Origin: Unio delphinus
Lineage: Eukaryota; Mollusca; Bivalvia; Unionida; Unionidae
Length of the DNA: 64,000 nt
Assembly (NCBI GenBank): GCA_029339505.1
Contig: JAQISU010000094.1
Span: 6,520,001 to 6,584,000, forward strand
Reading direction: 5' to 3'
Below are positions 53,918-63,961 of the stretch, in pieces. Made by a program: the position numbers and the translations under genes. Under the pieces are notes generated by a model, which was not told the DNA's origin, searched no databases, and saw nothing but the letters and a program-made list of their open reading frames with translations. Numbering within the stretch: position 1 is the first letter of the stretch; every line of letters starts with the position of its first letter.

Positions 53918-54142
53918 TCAAGGGATTCTTGACACTCCGGCAGTGCACCCATTTTCCTTGAAAGAGCAGTAGGTGCCAAATTCACAGACCTCCTTTATCT
54001 TGGGAGGTGCACACCCAAAACTACAATAGTTTCCTTGGATACGAAAATACATGGATATTAAATGTCTGGACTTTTCCAGGCCAGGTAATAGTTTGTAAAT
54101 GGGTCTGAAACGAAGCGTATTTGCTAAATTTGTTCCGTCGAG
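53918..54142 (-). CDS. Possible exon encoding a Cys-rich C-terminus, unassigned
   Basis: A 74-codon minus-strand stretch without an ATG at its start, open from 54142 to TGA at 53918-53920. The N-terminal half reads TNLANTLRFRPIYKLLPGLE. The C-terminal half has five cysteines spaced C-x3-C-x8-C-x5-C-x6-C (YCSFGCAPPKIKEVC and then YC, GC). An acceptor-like TTTAG ending at 54124 would start an exon at 54123. A second minus frame (54021-54233) overlaps in a different phase. I do not recognise the family. It could be the last exon of a small secreted protein or chance. Confidence 0.3.
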   Translation of the reverse strand, partial: LDGTNLANTLRFRPIYKLLPGLEKSRHLISMYFRIQGNYCSFGCAPPKIKEVCEFGTYCSFKENGCTAGVSRIP

Positions 54143-55899
54143 TTAGAGCAAAATATGATTTCCCATTCAAGCCAATGTGAACTTGAAGAGTGAATATAGA
54201 TTTTAACAAGGGAAGCAATGCCTTATTTGTCATTTATGCATATTATCGTTTAGCAATATGCATTTACATATACTTGACAAGATTTGTGTTACAGTATATA
54301 CGTGTCAGAACAGTGATAGCATTTACTCGACGAATTGAAAATATGTACAGAAAGATAAAAGCGAAAGACAAAGGACATGGGTAAATCTGATGTGGAATGA
54401 CTACACAAAATGTATAATACAGCGCCAAGCCTTGGACACACTAAAGAATATCACCACTAAAATAATAGTCGACTAAGATTAATTTGTAATGTGATTCGAA
54501 TCCAATACACAAAATCATGTGGAATAAAAGAATATGGTATCATTATGACAACACCGAAGTAAAATTTTAGGAAAATGTTGGAGTAATCGTCATATTGCGA
54601 TGGAAATTGACCTGCTTATCAATAAAAATGATACATAAAAATTAATTGAATCGAAACACAAAAGATAAATCAAAATTGTTAGAAAATAAAATGGCAGATA
54701 GTTGCATGGTGATAACAACCCAAATATTGCCTAATCGGACAGTCAAGTAATCCAATGGATGTATAATTGTTCCATTGAAGTTATTCTGGCTCAAATTAGG
54801 ATATGCCGTCAGCTGTTAGTCCAACATCAAGAAACTTGAAAGAGAAAATTAGGAAGATATGACTGTGATCAAACTATATGTACGATACCTGTACCTAAAT
54901 TGGTTTAGTAGAATTTTATACTCTGAGTAAAAATCTACAGAAAAAAATATCTTACTACTCTTTCCAAATTTAAATTTGTGCTAAGAGCTCTTTTCGTTTG
55001 TTTGAGGCAACGAAAACCAAGTAAAATTTGGGACAGTCTTCACTGCAATAATTTGTTTATTTCTATAGTTTTTTTTTTTTATCCATAATATTGATCATAC
55101 ACTGGTTTAGGTACATTAGTTCTTACGAATATTTAGGTTGATGGAGAAAATGATATTATGATGCTGAAATTACATCCATACATCTCCAGCCGATTGTACA
55201 GATAAATGATTGGTACCGGCATGAGCTTATTACTGTGATAATTCAGAGTAGTTGCCCTAACTGAAGACAATTAGTCGTCCCAATTTTAACTCCTGAAAAT
55301 GCTTGAATTGTAGTATTGTTATGTTACAGACATATTTACCTACAGATTCAGACTGTTTGCTATAAATGTCAATTTTATCCTTCAAACAAAATTTGATTTA
55401 TTGTTTGTAAGCATTCTCCCAAACACTGTTACTTCTGATAGCAAGTTTACATGAAGTGCCAATTAGCTGTACCTGTCTACAACTGTGTGATAACAATTTT
55501 GCGCTTATCTGTCTATTTTACTAATTACATTTCATACAAATGACGGAATTGCTGGAAATGTCATAACTGTTCGGCAAAACAAATACAAGGTTATTAGAAT
55601 AAGAAGGAATCAATGATCCAATGGACTTTTTTGTCCCTTCAAACTGAATACGCACGTTAGTCTTCGTGCATCAAAACAACTTGCCAATAAATCTTGTTCA
55701 GATTTATTCTTTAAATTCTGTTTGGAAGAAAGTTTAATTTTTGGCGAGAACAAAAATGGCAAATACAAATATACACCACCAATATGTTGCGTGAACTGTG
55801 TGTGTAAGTTGCCGAGTGTCTATCAATAGTTCCATATGTTCAACTTGCTTGGGACATTGACAGTGATGATGAAATATATATTGACTTAATATTCTTAAA
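54143..55899. other. Intergenic, nothing firmly recognised
   Basis: AT-rich. On plus, TTGTGTTACAG at 54283-54293 followed by an 87-bp open stretch to GTAAAT at 54380 has exon-like borders but no recognised product. Confidence 0.4.
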
Positions 55900-55903
55900 G
55901 TAA

Positions 55904-55945
<42 letters not shown>

Positions 55946-56062
55946 CGCCACGTGAGAGCGCAGTAGGTACCATTTTTGTAAGTCTTTTGTACGAGTAATT
56001 CGAACCCACGACCTCTCGCATTCGAGGCGGATGCTCTAACTACTAGGCCACCGGAACGGTCG
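55900..56062 (-). mobile_element. SINE-A copy, minus strand, 3'-truncated
   Basis: The reverse complement starts CCGGTGGCCTAGTAGTTAGA, has B box CGTGGGTTCGAATTAC, and goes directly into a (CA)n run (GT on plus, 55903-55942) after only a short part of the body. An internal deletion removed the central block. Confidence 0.85.
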
Positions 56063-56252
56063 AAGCAAAGTAATAAAAAGAGGCGAAAACCATCAGGTCT
56101 TGTAAAATTCAACAAATAATTTATTTCCCTCAAAGACAAAGTGAAAAGTTTAAACAAAACTTACAGTATTATGAATTAAATCCCAAAGTTTCAAATGAGT
56201 TTTATCACCAGTCCAAATGAATAAAGTTTTGAATAAAATTTTTAGTGGTATT

Positions 56253-56414
56253 TCAAATAAAATCAAACTCTGAAGGTGTTGACGTCCTGTAGTTGCCTGT
56301 ATTAGCAAACATTCTAATGTAATAATGGTTTGAAGTGTAATGACGTGCCACTAACTCTTTTGATGAATCACAGTGATATAATCCTAGTGGTCCTTGTTTG
56401 AATTCACTATACTT
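56253..56414 (-). CDS. Possible terminal exon, unassigned
   Basis: A 53-codon open stretch on minus ending TGA 56253-56255, with protein-like composition (FKQGPLGLYHCDSSKELVAR and then NTGNYRTSTPSEFDFI). There is no ATG at its start. The acceptor would be AAGTATAG, which has a weak pyrimidine tract. No homology recognised. Confidence 0.22.
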   Translation of the reverse strand, partial: KYSEFKQGPLGLYHCDSSKELVARHYTSNHYYIRMFANTGNYRTSTPSEFDFI

Positions 56415-58119
56415 TCAAGTCAAATATCTTTCTAAGAATATTATGGAGCACTTTGTAATTCCAGAGAACAATAATGTGAATAAATAATTAAATCCCAAAT
56501 CCAATATTGAACACAATAAAAACATTGACTCTGCTTGAAGATCTTATGGTACGAACGAATAATTTCTAGATAAACAAGATTATAAAAACCCTCCGCCTGA
56601 CCTATATTATAATTAGCATTTCCTTTAAAAGAACAGTTACTTCATGGAACTGTCCTTTCTAGAAGATTCTGTTACAAGAATCATATTTTGTACTTGGTAA
56701 ACATTTGAAAGGCTATATATTTTTATAGGGATTACAATTACCATGAACCAAACCATAACAAATATTGTTTTACTTCTATGGATAATGATCCTAATATTTA
56801 ACCCACACCCTAGAGAAAATATTAGCTATGTATTATTTGTGTTTGCCAAGATGAAAGTTACAAGTCAGGTACACATTGAGCTTGATTTTGGACAAAGTCA
56901 AGTCCAAACTACAATCACACACAATGTAACCATGGTTAAAAACTAATAAATAATAAACATTAAATATACATAGCGAACATTCTTATTCCTTTTAAACATA
57001 TGTCGACTTCATACCGGTTACATTTGAATAGTAGAAATCTATAAAGGAGATACATGGTTCTAATACCTGTTCAATAGGTATATTGAATCCACGGAAGCCA
57101 ATGAATGAGATTAAAAATGGAAAAAAAATAAACATATAGCTCCAATGAGATTTCAAAATTGATATGGGAATCATCAGCAAAAGCTTTTTGATGGAATATG
57201 TTCGATTGCCTTTCAAGATTCCATGAAACCTGATATTTTTAATTATGGTCGTTAGTGAAGCTAGAACTGTCTGAAGGCGGGATCCATTGCGTTTCAACAA
57301 TATTAGACGTTAATCTATACAAAATTATAGTCTGTGAGAAATATGTCCGTTCCAGCTAGACAAGTGCTCAGATGAGTTATTCTGCAGACCCGATAGTTAT
57401 CTCGCTTTCATTTCGCGTTGAAACCAAGTACTGTATTTCAATGAGACAAGATAGCAAAAATAAACATTGAGCTGCTCTTAAGTTAATTACGCTCATTTAT
57501 GCTTCATTGTCGTAAAAATAACAAAACGAAGATGGTTCTCCTTCCCGTAAATAAGACATCACCATAACTTCAAGCAAACAAAAATTCTTAACAATTAAAA
57601 TGCATTGATATGCAATTTGGGATTGAGAAATAATTTTGAAATTTCACTGTGAAATTAATTTCCATGATAAAATCATCAACAGCCTTTGAAACAAAGCATC
57701 AGAAAAAAATGCTGCATCAGTACATAACTTCTATCATATTATTATATCTCAGTTGTATTCCACCATACAAGATCTTTCCCGATATTATCAGGAATGATAC
57801 ATATGGGATTTCTGAAAGAATTTGTTTGTCCGAACCATGTTTTTACACGATACATGAATGTTCACCCTGGTCGTGCACAAGAGGGATTAAAAACTGAGCT
57901 TTCTAATCACGGGCTAAATTTCTTTTCTTATTGTCTTTTCTTTTCTTAGCCAATAATGAAACAGACTTTTGATTTTGTCCGTTGGTTCTGGAGTAATTTT
58001 TTAATGTTACGCTTAGCCTGTCAAATAAGACTCATTCCAATGACATTCCCATAGAGGATGAATGACCTACTTCTTGGGCTTCTTCAATTCCACAATTTTC
58101 TAGCATATTCTCTAAAGTA

Positions 58120-58317
58120 TCAAAAGCCAGTATACCTGTATCCCTTGTGTTGTATACCTTTATCCCTTGTGTTGGTACATGCAAATTCATCTAAAATGTA
58201 TGAGTTATATGTGTAATAGAAGAATCGGTACACATTTGAAACTCGTTGAGAGATTTGAGATGCTCTTTGCTGACCAATAGATAAAACTGTAACAAAAAGT
58301 AAGAGTTTCCTCTCCAT
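58120..58317 (-). CDS. Possible first exon with signal-peptide-like start
   Basis: ATG at 58317 (minus); MERKLLLFVTVLSIGQQRAS has the charged start and hydrophobic core of a signal peptide. Two donor-like AAAG/GTATAC and ACAG/GTATAC sites follow within a 25-bp duplicated segment at 58133-58170. No family recognised; could be chance. Confidence 0.22.
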   Translation of the reverse strand: MERKLLLFVTVLSIGQQRASQISQRVSNVYRFFYYTYNSYILDEFACTNTRDKGIQHKGYRYTGF

Positions 58318-59103
58318 TCGAAATCCACTAATATATAATCTTCTATATCAGTCGTTATTTGTTCCTATGCTCATTTAAGTTCTTTATTCCTTTCGAGTAA
58401 TTAATTGTACCAAATAATTCACTTTTGAATACATTCAATCTTCGGTTCCGACCAGGTAATGATCCTTGTTAAGGCCATTTATAGAAAACCGTTTTGGAAG
58501 ACTTAAATTTTTGCATTACCTTTCAGCAGAATGTCGTTCTGACACTGAATTCAAAGTTAAGATTATTTGTCTGTTGTAAAGGCTTGACTTTAAAAACTAA
58601 ATTACCGCCTAAGCTTCAGTTTCCCTTCTAAATATGTTTCCATAGTCGTTGGCAATTTGTAAGTGCCGTTGTAAATTGTAACGCACTGACAAGAAGCTGA
58701 AAACATTATGAACTATACAATTAATGCTTAATTGATAACCAAGTGAGAATCTAAATTCAATACTTCACAAGCTACATCATATGTGTAATCTTGTAAAATA
58801 TATCTAATTAAAGTTTCTTACATTAATTTGAATCCGTCATTTTATAAATTAAATGTTTTCAATTAATGTTGTTTATGATCTATAAGAACAAGGTCTACAT
58901 TATTTTTTAACAATGCTAGCTTGGAACTGAACCGAATGGCCAAAATTAATAAATTGTTTAATCGAAATATTATGATTGTTTGGTTTTGTTTGGAAGTAGG
59001 ATTCAAATTGCTAGGAAACGTTTGCATTCTGATTCTACAATATAACTAATGCTGGCAAAATCTAATTTATATTTCGATTATTTTAAGTAGCAGCAAAGAG
59101 GCT

Positions 59104-59365
59104 GGATAGACCGAAACTATTTCAGACAAAATCAGAAATAAACCGAAACTATTTCAGACAAACCGAAACTATTTCAAACCGAAACCATTTCAGGGTGGAC
59201 AGACCAAGTTTTCAGACAAAAATAAGGCCTCTACGGAGACCGAAACTATTTCAGACAAACCGAAACTATTTCGCACACAAAAAAAGCTGCTACAGAGACA
59301 GTCTCCAGAGAGAGTAAATAGATCGAGTTCTCAAACATAACGGAGACAAACTATTTCAGTGTTAT
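59104..59365. repeat. Short interspersed tandem motif CCGAAACTATTTCAGACAAA
   Basis: The 20-mer or close variants occur at about 59110, 59143, 59163, 59180, 59240 and 59260, with GGAGAC and CTACGGAGA words between. It lies exactly at the left edge of the Polinton-like coding region and may be terminal or subterminal sequence of that element. Confidence 0.6.
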
Positions 59366-59384
59366 GGTAAACGTTTTTAGGATT

Positions 59385-59666
59385 TCACATCAGACTAAAT
59401 TGTAAAGTCTCATTTCTTAAGTCAATCAAATTATTGGACTGGTCAGTGAATTTAAAATTAATTCTCGTTAATGAATCATTACGACATCGCATATAGACCG
59501 GAATTGTTGGATCTTCAATTATTAAAAATCCTGGTGGAGCCGTTGGTGCAAATGAATATAAAATATATCCCTGCTGGTCTTGATTTGATCTTTTGAGATT
59601 TATTTGGTAACTTCCATCGATAGCGTCACATACTAGATTTACTGCAATTAACGAGGATAGATTCAC
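59385..59666 (-). pseudogene. Polinton-like structural protein, C-terminal fragment
   Basis: A 93-codon minus-strand frame. Its composition (LYSFAPTAPPGF, then a DQSNN..LRNE ending) resembles the C-terminal part of a conserved structural-type protein in Polinton-like elements, probably the minor capsid/penton class. The family call is from pattern memory and provisional. A broken link to the frames at 59995-60755 suggests all belonged to one or two genes read leftward. Confidence 0.45.
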
Positions 59667-59805
59667 ATTTTGAGGAGCAATATGCCGCCCACTCCCGTCT
59701 GGGTCATTATTATGTTTGAGGATGGTTGTTTGTGGTTATGGTATTTTTTTCCATGCGGCAAGTATTTGTGTGAAGGACTTATAAAGGAGATCATTGGTTG
59801 ACTTT

Positions 59806-60216
59806 TTTTAATTGGTCTACATTATACTCGGGAAACTTAAAATTCGGCAGCGTAGCTTTTGTAAATGAAAATGCTTCTAGAAATTTTGGTTTAGAGCGAT
59901 TTCGTTTATCATCTTTTTGATCAATTATTGCTTGCACTATTCGTTTGTTGATATATTTCATGTCGGATATAAGTTGATTTAATATTTTTACGTGTTAAAT
60001 GGTTTCATCGCGTGGCCTCGTTATATCAGAGAGATATTTTTGGAAACTCTGTCGTAGTCTCTCTAGTTGTGTTTTATATAATTTATTAATCTCTTTAAAA
60101 TAATAAATGTCTTTTCTTAAATAAAGTGCAGCAACGGTTCTAGTATCAAAAGTTTTCTCAATACTAAATTCCCACGCCCTGGAATTCCTATCGCGAAATG
60201 TAAAGTCATCGCCCAA
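59806..60216 (-). pseudogene. Polinton-like minus-strand frame, middle fragment
   Basis: 73 codons from 60216 to a stop at 59995; the same frame is open again to about 59806. Rich in charged residues with a likely helical stretch (YFKEINKLYKTQLERL). It follows the fragment at 60333-60755 after a frame change near 60240. Function not recognised. Confidence 0.4.
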
Positions 60217-60332
60217 TTTTGCATTTCTTATATCAAGGATGTGTTCTTTGTATGATGGGGCATATCATAATATGATTTATTGTCTGTGACATAATCAGAT
60301 TTTTTAGGTTCGAATATTTGATAAGATGGTAC

Positions 60333-60755
60333 CTAAGGTGGGATTTCAGGCCATCCCAGTATAGTTCTTATAAAACTCTGATAGATGTCTACGGCATATA
60401 TGGGTGAGTTTATCTCAATCGCGGATGATAGTGTTGGCTCATAAACTGTTATAGCGATTTTTGATTCTTTTCCCGTAATGGATTTTATTCTACGCTGTAA
60501 TTCATTATTGATCTGTTCGATTTGGTAAGACCCAGATGGTAAGGAAACTATATTCCAATCTGGAGTTCCGTCTTGTTTATTTTTACTCGCAAACACCAAG
60601 GAATTTTTCGGTTGCTGACCACCACCAAATGGTTTTGATCTAATATTTGGCCTATTGTGGTATACTCGTAATTTTGCCAGCGCTATCTCCTTAACTGGAA
60701 TCCCAGTGGGAAAATTGACACTGAATTCAGGGTTGGGTGAGGTTATTGAGATCAT
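60333..60755 (-). pseudogene. Polinton-like structural protein, N-terminal fragment
   Basis: 140 codons starting ATG 60755 (minus), ending in an in-frame TAG at 60333-60335, with open frame beyond it. Shows IALAKLRVYHNRPNI, LPSGSYQIEQIN and IRTILGW, a pattern shared by putative minor-capsid-type proteins of Polinton-like elements. Upstream (60756-61010) another minus-strand frame is open and acidic/Asn-rich without recognised domain. It is divergent from the polymerase, which leaves about 370 bp between the two as a possible bidirectional promoter. Confidence 0.5.
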
Positions 60756-61126
60756 GGTTGTCTTCTGCGGCGTTGTGTTTGTCGCTATCTGATGAAGTAA
60801 TTCCGTCTATGACGTTGCCATTGTTGTTATTTTTATGTTGTTTTTCTAATTTTGATGTTGCGTTGTGGTATATATTCATCATCGCGGATAATTCGTTATC
60901 TGATATTGTTGTGTCATCGAGACTAGATGATATCAGCGACGATAATTGGGAATACGCGGTTGATGCAATATGTAACTTAATTATATACTCGTGTAGTTTA
61001 TTCTGACTGCATGTGGATATTTTTTTGTGATGAAGCTAAGAATTCCTGTAATTGTTGTCGCCGTTGACACACAAATTGTGACAACTACAGACAATGATAA
61101 ACCGAGTATGTAGAAATTAAAAAACA

Positions 61127-62822
61127 ATGAAACATTCGTCGTTGAATTGTGTAGCCAAACGAATAAGAGAGCATTTTACAAATGCGTTGCGTGGAAACAA
61201 ATTGACGGATCTAAGACGTAAAAAAATAAACGAATGGGGGTTAGCAGTTAAGGAGAGCGGAGCAACAATTAAAAATGTAGCCGAACTAGAAAAGATATTA
61301 AAATTTCCAATAACCGTAACGACGATAACAGGAGAGGTATTACACGAATCGAAATATAAATCGAGAGGATCTCCAATCAAAACTATTGACCATAATGCAC
61401 ACGCTTGGACCTCCGCGGTAACAATATTTCCGCTGGATAGAACCATAAAATCCTACACGGGAAATTTGATTTTATTCATCAGTTAATTAAATACGATCCT
61501 GTTTCAGTGTGGTTATTTCAGAGTTTTGAAGACGAAGAGTGTTAATTCGATCAATTTTTAAGACCAAACGGCGAAACATACCGTACTGAATCTCTTCAAG
61601 ACGAGATGAGAAAACTAGCTCGTGGTTTTTCACCGGATAACGACGAACAATTACTAACAAACTGTTTTACAATACCGTCAGTTGCAGCTCATTTCGCGAG
61701 AAAGAAAAATCTATGGAAACCAACAAGAGCTGAATTTCTCTCAGATGTGCAGTCAAGCTGTATTAAGTTTGGCCATAATGGATTTCCATATACCAAATAT
61801 AACCCCGAAAGTGTTATATCGGTTGATATGTTTGCGTGTTATCCAGGGAGTTTTCTCGGGTACGGAGAATGCTCTGAGTATTTTAAAAGATTTGGTCATC
61901 CTACACACGAAATGACCCGTGTTGCGATTACTGGGCCGCTACCCGATTTTGATCTAACCGGATTCGCTCGTGTGGTATCATTTGAATTCGCTAAAGGACT
62001 TCATCCGTGCTGTTATGTTTGGTCTGGTAGACATATATCTGAAAAAACACTGGGTACCAATAGTGTTATTACGGTATATGATTGATTCTAAAATGCTGAT
62101 ATCGCTGATTGTCAGTGAAGCAATTATATCATATCGGGCGCAGACTGAAGTTTGGTTACAACAACCCGATAGTCTAGATAGTCTAATCAGCTAAAACAAA
62201 AAACAATTTCCTTCGCTCGACGAAGAATATATCGTTAGGTGGTCAAGGAAGATCTTTGAAGTTAGAAATAAACACGCAAAAGATCTCGGTAGAAGAGTAA
62301 ATGGTAAATTCACCCAGGCTGGAAAATATGATCACAAGCGATATTCTTCACGATTAATTATAGATGATGCTGAATATGATTGTATAATCTACAGATGAAA
62401 CATCTAGAGGTATATATGTCAATCGTAAAGACGCTTTCTTGTCCGATGGAAGAAAATTTGGTACAATTGTTACTTACATAGATGGAGATAATCTCCAATA
62501 TACGTATTTAAGGGCGTCTATGCTGACTTATGCTTCTATCAATTTACTTTCGATGATAAATAGATTTCCTGAATCCGCGGTTAGAGTCGCCACTGATTCA
62601 TTTTATATAGATGTAAAACACAGCAAAGCAGTGGCTAAATTTACAAATTCTGACGAGTGTTGGGGATCATGGAGAATTAAAAAAGAGATATTGCGTGATT
62701 ATTCTAAATCAGCAGATGTTACAATTGAAAACAATTTCTTGAAAAATAATCACATATCAGAACTATCTAGTGCACCTTCGTGTTCCGATCCAATATGTAG
62801 ATATAAAACCAGTTACTTAAAC
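61127..62822 (+). pseudogene. Family-B DNA polymerase of the Polinton-like element, broken
   Basis: Presumed replicative polymerase of the element. Open pieces: 61127-61486 (119 codons), 61606-62085 (159 codons), and the first half of 62439-62972. Motif A is read as SVDMFACYPGSF with its Asp codon at 61825-61827. Motif C is ATDSFYIDV with ATDS at 62589-62600, the usual second-aspartate context of family-B polymerases. Lesions: a frame change near 61460, TAA at 61543-61545, and frame changes or stops between 62085 and 62439. The segment before motif A holds KFGHNGFPYTKYNPE-like text typical of the exonuclease-palm junction, but exonuclease motifs were not located with certainty. The 3' end continues without a stop into a helicase-like domain. 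Confidence 0.72.
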
Positions 62823-63036
62823 GGTTGTGGTGGGTCAGGGAAGACGACTCGTGTGATCGAATTATTTCGAGGGAAATCAAACATGACTGTGCTAACACCA
62901 ACACACAGACTTGCAAGAGAGATGAAACAGCGAGGAGTTAATGCTTGCACTTATCAGTTTCTTTCGATGTAAAGGTGACGCATGGACTCCTGATCGAATG
63001 AGTGAGAAATATATTCCTGAAATTATTATTTGGGAT
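62823..63036 (+). pseudogene. SF1-type helicase N-terminal part, fused after the polymerase
   Basis: In the same frame as polymerase motif C, GCGGSGKTTR at 62823-62852 is a Walker A motif. VLTPTHRLAREM follows, like motif Ia of Pif1/RecD-type SF1 helicases. The frame ends at 62972. After a one-base shift the text continues to EIIIWD, a Walker B-like segment whose Asp codon is 63034-63036, followed directly by TAG. The remaining helicase motifs are absent; the integrase gene begins within a few tens of bases on the other strand. A simple ATPase instead of a helicase is possible. Confidence 0.6.
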
Positions 63037-63040
63037 TAGA

Positions 63041-63961
63041 TATGCACAGTGTCGTTAGATATATTGAATCTAATCTATAGATTGCTGGTCTACCCGTGGA
63101 TCTTGTTATGCTAGATATTTTTTGTGCGGTGACACTCCAAATAGGATCAGTAGCTCTTTTTGTACCACCTTCAAGCTCTCCTGGTTCATATAAATATCTC
63201 ACAGTGATATTGCCAAGTATTTGTTGTTTAGAAAAATCATTTTGTGGTTTTTGTTCACGAATATACTTCTTTTTGATGGCGTTAATAGGTTTCATATTAA
63301 TTGTTCGAGTAATTTCATTATTTAGCGCGGTAATTACACCTGGTAATCTCTTCACCCATTCACGAGATCGTGTATCCTGAATAAATTCCTTCGCGTATTG
63401 ATATCCAAATAACCGCTCAGCAAGTGTGCGATTAAATCGTTCAACAATTGCCTGATCGCGATGTAGTGCAGTATATCCTCGTCTGATGGTGACATTATGA
63501 TGCTTTATTATTGATAACACTGCACCCTGAAATTCCTTGCCAGGATCAACTTGTAATAGATTTGGCCACTGCAGAGGACCTCGTCGATAAATCCTTTCAA
63601 ACGCAGAAGCTAGTTCAGTTGATGACTTCGTCTATAATGGTTCGGCTTGTTTGTATCTACTCACAACATCAACTACAGTTAGCGCGTATTTGTATGTTTG
63701 TTTATTAACATTATCATGTGGCAGAAATAATATATCAGCCTGATGAACTTCATTAGGTACGCTGACATCAAAATATGAGAAGTTAATTTGTTTAGGCGGT
63801 GGTAGATAAATCTGCCATATCGCCTGTTTGGATAACCAATCCGGCGCGGTGATATTTTTCACTTTTGCTGCGTTAGCGAGTTTATCGATTGCTGATTTAC
63901 CCCTCCAGTATCCTCTTGGGAAATAATAAATAGATTCCATATTGCTATTAATTACCAGCAC
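63041..63961 (-). pseudogene. Retroviral-type integrase of the Polinton-like element
   Basis: Catalyses insertion of the element DNA. Two open pieces: 63632-63961 (109 codons) and 63026-63520 (164 codons), joined by a stretch with a frame break near 63625-63640. The N-terminal piece holds a zinc-binding-like region and the first catalytic Asp in EVHQADILFL (codon 63734-63736). The second Asp is in QVDPGKEF (63545-63547) and the Glu in IVERFNRTLAERLFG (63440-63442), 34 residues after the second Asp, so the DDE triad is retained. The C-terminal part has YLYEPGELEGG and ATDPIWSV, a chromo-like tail seen in Maverick integrases. The last 20 or so codons may be non-native because they overlap the helicase junction. 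Confidence 0.85.

Larger units (their letters stand above)
56063..59103. other. Intergenic with two protein-like minus-strand stretches
   Basis: AT-rich and free of recognised repeats. The two open stretches are listed separately. Other frames (56743-56946 plus, 56992-57300 minus, 57649-57897 plus) contain short hydrophobic segments but no family signature. Confidence 0.4.

Noticed and set aside
61117..61446. 109-codon minus-strand frame
   Set aside because: Antisense shadow of the polymerase fragment at 61127-61486.
63096..63380. 94-codon plus-strand frame
   Set aside because: Antisense shadow of the integrase, which has the catalytic motifs.
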